Positions 45,601 through 57,600 of a DNA stretch of 64,000 bases are shown here, piece after piece. The translations under genes and the position numbers were made by a program. Source of the stretch: Osedax fenrisi (Eukaryota > Annelida > Polychaeta > Sabellida > Siboglinidae); the NCBI GenBank assembly GCA_964019155.1, contig OZ025239.1, forward strand, positions 79,205,549 through 79,269,548, in the 5' to 3' direction. The notes beneath the pieces are model-generated. The model was given only the letters and a program-made list of their open reading frames with translations, made no database searches and was not told the DNA's origin. Position 1 is the first letter of the stretch, and each line of letters starts with the position of its first letter.

Positions 45601-48600
45601 AAGGGAAGGGGGCACTAGTAGAGTTGTGAAGGGAAGGGGGGTACTAGTAGAGTTGTGAAGGGAAGGGGGGTACTAGTAGAGTTGTGAAGGGAACGGGGGC
45701 ACTAGTAGAGTTGTGAAGGGGGGCACCAGTAGAGTTGTGAAGGGGGGCACTAGTAGAGTTGTGAAGGGAAGGGGGGTACTAGTAGAGTTGTGAAGGGAAG
45801 GGGGCACTAGTGGAGTTGTGAAGGGAAGGGGGGCACTAGTAGGGTTGTGAAGGGGGGCACTAGTAGAGTTGTGAAGGGAAGGGGGGTACTAGTAGAGTTG
45901 TGAAGGGAACGGGGGCACTAGTAGAGTTGTGAAGGGGGGTATTAGTAGAGTTGTGAAGGGAAGGGGGTACTAGTAGAGTTGTGAAGGGAAGGGGGGTACT
46001 AGTAGAGTTGTGAAGGGAACGGGGGCACTAGTAGAGTTGTGAAGGGGGGTACTAGTAGAGTTGTGAAGGGAAGGGGGGTACTAGTAGAGTTGTGAAGGGA
46101 AGGGGGGTACTAGTAGAGTTGTGAAGGGAAGGGGGGCACTAGTAGAGTTGTGAAGGGAAGGGGGGTAATAGTAGAGTTGTGAAGGGGGGTACTAGTAGAG
46201 TTGTGAAGGGGGCACTAGTATAGTTGTGAAGGGGGGCACTAGTAGAGTTGTGAAGGGGAGCACTAGTAGAGTTGTGAAGGGAAGGGGGGCACTAGTAGAG
46301 TTGTGAAGGGAAGGGGGGCACTAGTAGGGTTGTGAAGGGAAGGGGGTACTAGTAGAGTTGTGAAGGGAACGGGGGCACTAGTAGAGTTGTGAAGGGGGGC
46401 ACTAGTAGAGTTGTGAAGGGAAGGGGGGTACTAGTAGAGTTGTGAAGGGAAGGGGGGCACTAGTAGGGTTGTGAAGGGAAGGGGTTACTAGTAGAGTTGT
46501 GAAGGGGAGTACTAGTAGAGTTGTGAAGGGGGGCACTAGTAGAGTTGTGAAGGGGGGCACTAGTAGAGTTGTGAAGGGGAGCACTAGTAGAGTTGTGAAG
46601 GGAAGGGGGCACTAGTAGAGTTGTGAAGGGAAGGGGGGCACTAGTAGGGTTGTGAAGGGAAGGGGGGTACTAGTAGAGTTGTGAAGGGAACGGGGGCACT
46701 AGTAGAGTTGTGAAGGGGGGCACTAGTAGAGTTGTGAAGGGAAGGGGGGTACTAGTAGAGTTGTGAAGGGAACGGGGGCACTAGTAGAGTTGTGAAGGGG
46801 GGTACTAGTAGAGTTGTGAAGGGAAAGGGGGTACTAGTAGAGTTGTGAAGGGAAGGGGGCACTAGTAGAGTTGTGAAGGGAAGGGGGGTACTAGTAGAGT
46901 TGTGAAGGGAACGGGGGCACTAGTAGAGTTGTGAAGGGGGGCACTAGTAGAGTTGTGAAGGGGGGCACTAGTAGAGTTGTGAAAGGAAGGGGGGTACTAG
47001 TAGAGTTGTGAAGGGAAGGGGGCACTAGTAGAGTTGTGAAGGGGGGTACTAGTAGAGTTGTGAAGGGAAGGGGGGTACTAGTAGAGTTGTGAATGGAAGG
47101 GGGGTACTAGTAGAGTTGTGAAGGGAACGGGGGCAGTAGTAGAGTTGTGAAGGGAAGGGGGGCACTAGTAGAGTTGTGAAGGGAAGGGGGGTACTAGTAG
47201 AGTTGTGAAGGGAACGGGGGCAGTAGTAGAGTTGTGAAGGGGGCACTAGTAGAGTTGTGAAGGGAAGGGGGGTAATAGTAGAGTTGTGAAGGGGGGGGGT
47301 ACTAGTAGAGTTGTGAAGGGAAGGGGGGGTACTAGTAGAGTTGTGAAGGGAATGGGGGCAGTAGTAGAGTTGTGAAGGGAAGGGGGGCACTAGTAGAGTT
47401 GTGAAGGGAAGGGGGGTACTAGTAGAGTTGTGAAGGGAACGGGGGCAGTAGTAGAGTTGTGAAGGGGCACTAGTAGAGTTGTGAAGGGAAGGGGGGCACT
47501 AGTAGAGTTGTGAAGGGAAGGGGGGTACTAGTAGAGTTGTGAAGGGAACGGGGGCAGTAGTAGAGTTGTGAAGGGGGCACTAGTAGAGTTGTGAAGGGAA
47601 GGGGGGCACTAGTAGAGTTTTGAAGGGAAGGGGGGTACTAGTAGAGTTGTGAAGGGAAGGGGGGTACTAGTAGAGTTGTGAAGGGAAGGGGGGTACTAGT
47701 AGAGTTGTGAAGGGAACGGGGGCAGTAGTAGAGTTGTGAAGGGGGGCACTAGTAGAGTTGTGAAGGGAAGGGGGCACTAGTAGAGTTGTGAAGGGAAGGG
47801 GGCACTAGTAGAGTTGTGAAGGGAAGGGGGGTACTAGTAGAGTTGTGAAGGGAAGGGGGGTACTAGTAGAGTTGTGAAGGGAACGGGGGCACTAGTAGAG
47901 TTGTGAAGGGGGGCACCAGTAGAGTTGTGAAGGGGGGCACTAGTAGAGTTGTGAAGGGAAGGGGGGTACTAGTAGAGTTGTGAAGGGAAGGGGGCACTAG
48001 TGGAGTTGTGAAGGGAAGGGGGGCACTAGTAGGGTTGTGAAGGGGGGCACTAGTAGAGTTGTGAAGGGAAGGGGGGTACTAGTAGAGTTGTGAAGGGAAC
48101 GGGGGCACTAGTAGAGTTGTGAAGGGGGGTATTAGTAGAGTTGTGAAGGGAAGGGGGTACTAGTAGAGTTGTGAAGGGAAGGGGGGTACTAGTAGAGTTG
48201 TGAAGGGAACGGGGGCACTAGTAGAGTTGTGAAGGGGGGTACTAGTAGAGTTGTGAAGGGAAGGGGGGTACTAGTAGAGTTGTGAAGGGAAGGGGGGTAC
48301 TAGTAGAGTTGTGAAGGGAAGGGGGGCACTAGTAGAGTTGTGAAGGGAAGGGGGGTAATAGTAGAGTTGTGAAGGGGGGTACTAGTAGAGTTGTGAAGGG
48401 GGCACTAGTAGAGTTGTGAAGGGGGGCACTAGTAGAGTTGTGAAGGGGAGCACTAGTAGAGTTGTGAAGGGAAGGGGGGCACTAGTAGAGTTGTGAAGGG
48501 AAGGGGGGCACTAGTAGGGTTGTGAAGGGAAGGGGGTACTAGTAGAGTTGTGAAGGGAACGGGGGCACTAGTAGAGTTGTGAAGGGGGGCACTAGTAGAG

Positions 48601-51600
48601 TTGTGAAGGGAAGGGGGGTACTAGTAGAGTTGTGAAGGGAAGGGGGGCACTAGTAGGGTTGTGAAGGGAAGGGGGTACTAGTAGAGTTGTGAAGGGGAGT
48701 ACTAGTAGAGTTGTGAAGGGGGGCACTAGTAGAGTTGTGAAGGGGGGCACTAGTAGAGTTGTGAAGGGGAGCACTAGTAGAGTTGTGAAGGGAAGGGGGC
48801 ACTAGTAGAGTTATGAAGGGAAGGGGGGCACTAGTAGGGTTGTGAAGGGAAGGGGGGTACTAGTAGAGTTGTGAAGGGAACGGGGGCACTAGTAGAGTTG
48901 TGAAGGGGGGCACTAGTAGAGTTGTGAAGGGAAGGGGGGTACTAGTAGAGTTGTGAAGGGAACGGGGGCACTAGTAGAGTTGTGAAGGGGGGTACTAGTA
49001 GAGTTGTGAAGGGAAAGGGGGTACTAGTAGAGTTGTGAAGGGAAGGGGGCACTAGTAGAGTTGTGAAGGGAAGGGGGGTACTAGTAGAGTTGTGAAGGGA
49101 ACGGGGGCACTAGTAGAGTTGTGAAGGGGGGCACTAGTAGAGTTGTGAAGGGGGGCACTAGTAGAGTTGTGAAAGGAAGGGGGGTACTAGTAGAGTTGTG
49201 AAGGGAAGGGGGCACTAGTAGAGTTGTGAAGGGGGGTACTAGTAGAGTTGTGAAGGGAAGGGGGGTACTAGTAGAGTTGTGAATGGAAGGGGGGTACTAG
49301 TAGAGTTGTGAAGGGAACGGGGGCAGTAGTAGAGTTGTGAAGGGAAGGGGGGCACTAGTAGAGTTGTGAAGGGAAGGGGGGTACTAGTAGAGTTGTGAAG
49401 GGAACGGGGGCAGTAGTAGAGTTGTGAAGGGAAGGGGGGGTAATAGTAGAGTTGTGAAGGGGGGGGGGGTACTAGTAGAGTTGTGAAGGGAAGGGGGGTA
49501 CTAGTAGAGTTGTGAAGGGAATGGGGGCAGTAGTAGAGTTGTGAAGGGAAGGGGGGCACTAGTAGAGTTGTGAAGGGAAGGGGGGTACTAGTAGAGTTGT
49601 GAAGGGAACGGGGGCAGTAGTAGAGTTGTGAAGGGGGCACTAGTAGAGTTGTGAAGGGAAGGGGGGCACTAGTAGAGTTGTGAAGGGAAGGGGGGTACTA
49701 GTAGAGTTGTGAAGGGAACGGGGGCAGTAGTAGAGTTGTGAAGGGGGCACTAGTAGAGTTGTGAAGGGAAGGGGGGCACTAGTAGAGTTGTGAAGGGAAG
49801 GGGGGTACTAGTAGAGTTGTGAAGGGAAGGGGGGTACTAGTAGAGTTGTGAAGGGAAGGGGGGTACTAGTAGAGTTGTGAAGGGAACGGGGGCAGTAGTA
49901 GAGTTGTGAAGGGGGGCACTAGTAGAGTTGTGAAGGGAAGGGGGGCACTAGTAGAGTTGTGAAGGGAAGGGGGGTACTAGTAGAGTTGTGAAGGGAAGGG
50001 GGGTACTAGTAGAGTTGTGAAGGGAACGGGGGCAGTAGTAGAGTTGTGAAGGGGGCACTAGTAGAGTTGTGAAGGGAAGGGGGGGTACTAGTAGAGTTGT
50101 GAAGGGGGATACTAGTAGAGTTGTGAAGGGTAGGGGGGCACTAGTAGAGTTGTGAAGTGAACGGGGGCACTAGTAGAGTTGTGAAGGGAAGGGGGGGGTA
50201 CTAGTAGAGTTGTGAAGGGAAGGGGGGTACTAGTAGAGTTGTGAAGGGAAGGGGGGTACTAGTAGAGTTGTGAAGGGAAGGGGGGCACTAGTAGGGTTGT
50301 GAAGGGAAGGGGGTACTAGTAGAGTTGTGAAGGGGGGTACTAGTAGAGTTGTGAAGGGAAGGGGGGCACTAGTAGAGTTGTGAAGTGAAGGGGGGTACTA
50401 GTAGAGTTGTGAAGGGAAGGGGGGCACTAGTAGGGTTGTGAAGGGAAGGGGGTACTAGTAGAGTTGTGAAGGGGGGCACTAGTAGAGTTGTGAAGGGAAG
50501 GGGGGTACTAGTAGAGTTGTGAAGGGAACGGGGGTACTAGTAGAGTTGTGAAGGGAACGGGGGCAGTAGTAGAGTTGTGAAGGGAAGGGGGGCACTAGTA
50601 GAGTTGTGAAGGGAAGGGGGGTACTAGTAGAGTTGTGAAGGGAAGGGGGGTACTAGTAGAGTTGTGAAGGGAAGGGGGGTACTAGTAGAGTTGTGAAGGG
50701 AACGGGGGCAGTAGTAGAGTTGTGAAGGGAAGGGGGGCACTAGTAGGGTTGTGAAGGGAAGGGGGTACTAGTAGAGTTGTGAAGGGGGGCACTAGTAGAG
50801 TTGTGAAGGGAAGGGGGGGGGGTACTAGTAGAGTTGTGAAGGGAAGGGGGGCACTAGTAGGGTTGTGAAGGGAAGGGGGTACTAGTAGAGTTGTGAAGGG
50901 GGGCACTAGTAGAGTTGTGAAGGGAAGGGGGATAATAGTAGAGTTGTGAAGGGGGGCACTAGTAGAGTTGTGAAGGGAAGGGGGGTACTAGTAGAGTTGT
51001 GAAGGGAACGGGGGCAGTAGTAGAGTTGTGAAGGGAAGGGGGGCACTAGTAGAGTTGTGAAGGGAAGGGGGGTAATAGTAGAGTTGTGAAGGGGGGGGGG
51101 TACTAGTAGAGTTGTGAAGGGAAGGGGGGTACTAGTAGAGTCGTGAAGGGAAGGGGGGCATTAGTAGGGTTGTGAAGGGAAGGGGGTACTAGTAGAGTTG
51201 TGAAGGGGGGTACTAGTAGAGTTGTGAAGTGAACGGGGGCACTAGTAGAGTTGTGAAGGGAAGGGGGGCAGTAGTAGAGTTGTGAAGGGAACGAGGGGCA
51301 GTAGTAGAGTTGTGAAGGGGGCACTAGTAGAGTTGTGAAGGGAAGGGGGGTAATAGTAGAGTTGTGAAGGGGGGGGGGTACTAGTAGAGTTGTGAAGGGA
51401 AGGGGGGTACTAGTAGAGTTGTGAAGGGGGGGGGTACTAGTAGAGTTGTGAAGGGAAGGGGGGCACTAGTAGGGTTGTGAAGGGGGGCACTAGTAGAGTT
51501 GTGAAGGGAAGGGGGGTACTAGTAGAGTTGTGAAGGGAACGGGGGCACTAGTAGAGTTGTGAAGGGGGGTATTAGTAGAGTTGTGAAGGGAAGGGGGTAC

Positions 51601-54600
51601 TAGTAGAGTTGTGAAGGGAAGGGGGGTACTAGTAGAGTTGTGAAGGGAACGGGGGCACTAGTAGAGTTGTGAAGGGGGGTACTAGTAGAGTTGTGAAGGG
51701 AAGGGGGGTACTAGTAGAGTTGTGAAGGGAAGGGGGGTACTAGTAGAGTTGTGAAGGGAAGGGGGGCACTAGTAGAGTTGTGAAGGGAAGGGGGGTAATA
51801 GTAGAGTTGTGAAGGGGGGTACTAGTAGAGTTGTGAAGGGGGGCACTAGTAGAGTTGTGAAGGGGGGCACTAGTAGAGTTGTGAAGGGGGGCACTAGTAG
51901 AGTTGTGAACGGGGGCACTAGTAGAGTTGTGAAGGGAAGGGGGGCAGTAGTAGAGTTGTGAAGGGAACGAGGGGCAGTAGTAGAGTTGTGAAGGGGGCAC
52001 TAGTAGAGTTGTGAAGGGAAGGGGGGTAATAGTAGAGTTGTGAAGGGGGGGGGGGGTACTAGTAGAGTTGTGAAGGGAAGGGGGGTACTAGTAGAGTTGT
52101 GAAGGGGGGGGTACTAGTAGAGTTGTGAAGGGAAGGGGGGCACTAGTGGGGTTGTGAAGGGGGGCACTAGTAGAGTTGTGAAGGGAAGGGGGGTACTAGT
52201 AGAGTTGTGAAGGGAACGGGGGCACTAGTAGAGTTGTGAAGGGGGTATTAGTAGAGTTGTGAAGGGAAGGGGGTACTAGTAGAGTTGTGAAGGGAAGGGG
52301 GGTACTAGTAGAGTTGTGAAGGGAACGGGGGCACTAGTAGAGTTGTGAAGGGGGGTACTAGTAGAGTTGTGAAGGGAAGGGGGTACTAGTAGAGTTGTGA
52401 AGGGAAGGGGGGCACTAGTAGGGTTGTGAAGGGAAGGGGGTACTAGTAGAGTTGTGAAGGGAACGGGGGCACTAGTAGAGTTGTGAAGGGGGGCACTAGT
52501 AGAGTTGTGAAGGGAAGGGGGGTACTAGTAGAGTTGTGAAGGGAAGGGGGGCACTAGTAGGGTTGTGAAGGGAAGGGGGTACTAGTAGAGTTGTGAAGGG
52601 GAGTACTAGTAGAGTTGTGAAGGGGGGCACTAGTAGAGTTGTGAAGGGGGGCACTAGTAGAGTTGTGAAGGGGAGCACTAGTAGAGTTGTGAAGGGAAGG
52701 GGGCACTAGTAGAGTTGTGAAGGGAAGGGGGGCACTAGTAGGGTTGTGAAGGGAAGGGGGGTACTAGTAGAGTTGTGAAGGGAACGGGGGCACTAGTAGA
52801 GTTGTGAAGGGGGGCACTAGTAGAGTTGTGAAGGGAAGGGGGGTACTAGTAGAGTTGTGAAGGGAACGGGGGCACTAGTAGAGTTGTGAAGGGGGGTACT
52901 AGTAGAGTTGTGAAGGGAAAGGGGGTACTAGTAGAGTTGTGAAGGGAAGGGGGCACTAGTAGAGTTGTGAAGGGGGTACTAGTAGAGTTGTGAAGGGGGG
53001 CACTAGTAGAGTTGTGAAGGGGGGCACTAGTAGAGTTGTGAAGGGAAGGGGGGCACTAGTAGAGTTGTGAAGGGGGGCACTAGTAGAGTTGTGATGGGGG
53101 GCACTAGTCGAGTTGTGAAGGGAAGGGGGGCACTAGTAGAGTTGTGAAGGGGGGCACTAGTAGAGTTGTGAAGGGAAGGGGGGTACTAGTAGAGTTGTGA
53201 AGGGAAGGGGGGTACTAGTAGAGTTGTGAAGGGAAGGGGGGTACTAGTAGAGTTGTGAAGGGGGTACTAGTAGAGTTGTGAAGGGGGGCACTAGTAGAGT
53301 TGTGAAGGGGGGCACTAGTAGAGTTGTGAAGGGGGGCACTAGTAGAGTTGTGAAGGGAAGGGGGGCACTAGTAGAGTTGTGAAGGGGGTACTAGTAGAGT
53401 TGTGAAGGTGGGCACTAGTAGAGTTGTGAAGGGAAGGGGGGCACTAGTAGAGTTGTGAAGGGGGTACTAGTAGAGTTGTGAAGGGGGGCACTAGTAGAGT
53501 TGTGAAGGGGGGCACTAGTAGAGTTGTGAAGGGAAGGGGGGTACTAGTAGAGTTGTGAAGGGAAGGGGGGTAATAGTAGAGTTGTGAAGGGAAGGGGGGT
53601 ACTAGTAGAGTTGTGAAGGGGGTACTAGTAGAGTTGTGAAGGGGGGCACTAGTAGAGTTGTGAAGGGGGGCACTAGTAGAGTTGTGAAGGGGGGCACTAG
53701 TAGAGTTGTGAAGGGGGGCACTAGTAGAGTTGTGAAGGTGGGCACTAGTAGAGTTGTGAAGGGAAGGGGGGCACTAGTAGAGTTGTGAAGGGGGTACTAG
53801 TAGAGTTGTGAAGGGGGGCACTAGTAGAGTTGTGAAGGGGGGCACTAGTAGAGTTGTGAAGGGAAGGGGGGTACTAGTAGAGTTGTGAAGGGAAGGGGGG
53901 TAATAGTAGAGTTGTGAAGGGAAGGGGGGTACTAGTAGAGTTGTGAAGGGGGTACTAGTAGAGTTGTGAAGGGGGGCACTAGTAGAGTTGTGAAGGGGGG
54001 CACTAGTAGAGTTGTGAAGGGGGGCACTAGTAGAGTTGTGAAGGGGGGCACTAGTAGAGTTGTGAAGGGAAGGGGGGCACTAGTAGAGTTGTGAAGGGAA
54101 GGGGGGCACTAGTAGGGTTGTGAAGGGAAGGGGGGTACTAGTAGAGTTGTGAAGGGAACGGGGGCACTAGTAGAGTTGTGAAGGGGGGCACTAGTAGAGT
54201 TGTGAAGGGAAGGGGGGTACTAGTAGAGTTGTGATGGGAACGGGGGCACTAGTAGAGTTGTGAAGGGGGGTACTAGTAGAGTTGTGAAGGGAAAGGGGGT
54301 ACTAGTAGAGTTGTGAAGGGAAGGGGGCACTAGTAGAGTTGTGAAGGGAAGGGGGGTACTAGTAGAGTTGTGAAGGGAAGGGGGCACTAGTAGAGTTATG
54401 AAGGGAACGGGGGCACTAGTAGAGTTGTGAAGGGGGGCACCAGTAGAGTTGTGAAGGGGGGCACTAGTAGAGTTGTGAAGGGAAGGGGGGTACTAGTAGA
54501 GTTGTGAAGGGAAGGGGGCACTAGTAGAGTTGTGAAGGGAAGGGGGCACTAGTAGAGTTGTGAAGGGAAGGGGGGTACTAGTAGAGTTGTGAAGGGAAGG

Positions 54601-57600
54601 GGGTACTAGTAGAGTTGTGAAGGGAACGGGGCACTAGTAGAGTTGTGAAGGGGGGCACCAGTAGAGTTGTGAAGGGGGGCACTAGTAGAGTTGTGAAGGG
54701 AAGGGGGGTACTAGTAGAGTTGTGAAGGGAAGGGGGCACTAGTGGAGTTGTGAAGGGAAGGGGGGCACTAGTAGGGTTGTGAAGGGGGGCACTAGTAGAG
54801 TTGTGAAGGGAAGGGGGGTACTAGTAGAGTTGTGAAGGGAACGGGGGCACTAGTAGAGTTGTGAAGGGGGGTATTAGTAGAGTTGTGAAGGGAAGGGGGT
54901 ACTAGTAGAGTTGTGAAGGGAAGGGGGGTACTAGTAGAGTTGTGAAGGGAACGGGGGCACTAGTAGAGTTGTGAAGGGGGGTACTAGTAGAGTTGTGAAG
55001 GGAAGGGGGGTACTAGTAGAGTTGTGAAGGGAAGGGGGGTACTAGTAGAGTTGTGAAGGGAAGGGGGGCACTAGTAGAGTTGTGAAGGGAAGGGGGGTAA
55101 TAGTAGAGTTGTGAAGGGGGGTACTAGTAGAGTTGTGAAGGGGGGCACTAGTAGAGTTGTGAAGGGGGGCACTAGTAGAGTTGTGAAGGGGAGCACTAGT
55201 AGAGTTGTGAAGGGAAGGGGGGCACTAGTAGAGTTGTGAAGGGAAGGGGGGCACTAGTAGGGTTGTGAAGGGAAGGGGGTACTAGTAGAGTTGTGAAGGG
55301 AACGGGGGCACTAGTAGAGTTGTGAAGGGGGGCACTAGTAGAGTTGTGAAGGGAAGGGGGGTACTAGTAGAGTTGTGAAGGGAAGGGGGGCACTAGTAGG
55401 GTTGTGAAGGGAAGGGGGTACTAGTAGAGTTGTGAAGGGGAGTACTAGTAGAGTTGTGAAGGGGGGCACTAGTAGAGTTGTGAAGGGGGGCACTAGTAGA
55501 GTTGTGAAGGGGAGCACTAGTAGAGTTGTGAAGGGAAGGGGGCACTAGTAGAGTTGTGAAGGGAAGGGGGGCACTAGTAGGGTTGTGAAGGGAAGGGGGG
55601 TACTAGTAGAGTTGTGAAGGGAACGGGGGCACTAGTAGAGTTGTGAAGGGGGGCACTAGTAGAGTTGTGAAGGGAAGGGGGGTACTAGTAGAGTTGTGAA
55701 GGGAACGGGGGCACTAGTAGAGTTGTGAAGGGGGGTACTAGTAGAGTTGTGAAGGGAAAGGGGGTACTAGTAGAGTTGTGAAGGGAAGGGGGCACTAGTA
55801 GAGTTGTGAAGGGAAGGGGGGTACTAGTAGAGTTGTGAAGGGAACGGGGGCACTAGTAGAGTTGTGAAGGGGGCACTAGTAGAGTTGTGAAGGGGGGCAC
55901 TAGTAGAGTTGTGAAAGGAAGGGGGGTACTAGTAGAGTTGTGAAGGGAAGGGGGCACTAGTAGAGTTGTGAAGGGGGGTACTAGTAGAGTTGTGAAGGGA
56001 AGCGGGGTACTAGTAGAGTTGTGAATGGAAGGGGGGTACTAGTAGAGTTGTGAAGGGAACGGGGGCAGTAGTAGAGTTGTGAAGGGAAGGGGGGCACTAG
56101 TAGAGTTGTGAAGGGAAGGGGGGTACTAGTAGAGTTGTGAAGGGAACGGGGGCAGTAGTAGAGTTGTGAAGGGGGCACTAGTAGAGTTGTGAAGGGAAGG
56201 GGGGTAATAGTAGAGTTGTGAAGGGCGGGGGGTACTAGTAGAGTTGTGAAGGGAAGGGGGGTACTAGTAGAGTTGTGAAGGGAATGGGGGCAGTAGTAGA
56301 GTTGTGAAGGGAAGGGGGGCACTAGTAGAGTTGTGAAGGGAAGGGGGGTACTAGTAGAGTTGTGAAGGGAACGGGTGCAGTAGTAGAGTTGTGAAGGGGG
56401 CACTAGTAGAGTTGTGAAGGGAAGGGGGGCACTAGTAGAGTTGTGAAGGGAAGGGGGGTACTAGTAGAGTTGTGAAGGGAACGGGGGCAGTAGTAGAGTT
56501 GTGAAGGGGGCACTAGTAGAGTTGTGAAGGGAAGGGGGGCACTAGTAGAGTTGTGAAGGGAAGGGGGGTACTAGTAGAGTTGTGAAGGGAAGGGGGGTAC
56601 TAGTAGAGTTGTGAAGGGAAGGGGGGTACTAGTAGAGTTGTGAAGGGAACGGGGGCAGTAGTAGAGTTGTGAAGGGGGGCACTAGTAGAGTTGTGAAGGG
56701 AAGGGGGGCACTAGTAGAGTTGTGAAGGGAAGGGGGGTACTAGTAGAGTTGTGAAGTGAAGGGGGGTACTAGTAGAGTTGTGAAGGGAAGGGGGGCACTA
56801 GTAGGGTTGTGAAGGGAAGGGGGTACTAGTAGAGTTGTGAAGGGGGGCACTAGTAGAGTTGTGAAGGGAAGGGGGGTACTAGTAGAGTTGTGAAGGGAAC
56901 GGGGGTACTAGTAGAGTTGTGAAGGGAACGGGGGCAGTAGTAGAGTTGTGAAGGGAAGGGGGGCACTAGTAGAGTTGTGAAGGGAAGGGGGGTACTAGTA
57001 GAGTTGTGAAGGGAAGGGGGGTACTAGTAGAGTTGGAAGGGAAGGGGGGTACTAGTAGAGTTGTGAAGGGAACGGGGGCAGTAGTAGAGTTGTGAAGGGA
57101 AGGGGGGCACTAGTAGGGTTGTGAAGGGAAGGGGGTACTAGTAGAGTTGTGAAGGGGGGCACTAGTAGAGTTGTGAAGGGAAGGGGGGGGGGTACTAGTA
57201 GAGTTGTGAAGGGAAGGGGGGTACTAGTAGAGTTGTGAAGGGAACGGGGGTACTAGTAGAGTTGTGAAGGGAACGGGGGCAGTAGTAGAGTTGTGAAGGG
57301 GGCACTAGTAGAGTTGTGAAGGGAAGGGGGATAATAGTAGAGTTGTGAAGGGGGGCACTAGTAGAGTTGTGAAGGGAAGGGGGGTACTAGTAGAGTTGTG
57401 AAGGGAACGGGGGCAGTAGTAGAGTTGTGAAGGGAAGGGGGGCACTAGTAGAGTTGTGAAGGGAAGGGGGGTAATAGTAGAGTTGTGAAGGGGGGGGGTA
57501 CTAGTAGAGTTGTGAAGGGAAGGGGGGTACTAGTAGAGTCGTGAAGGGAAGGGGGGCACTAGTAGGGTTGTGAAGGGAAGGGGGTACTAGTAGAGTTGTG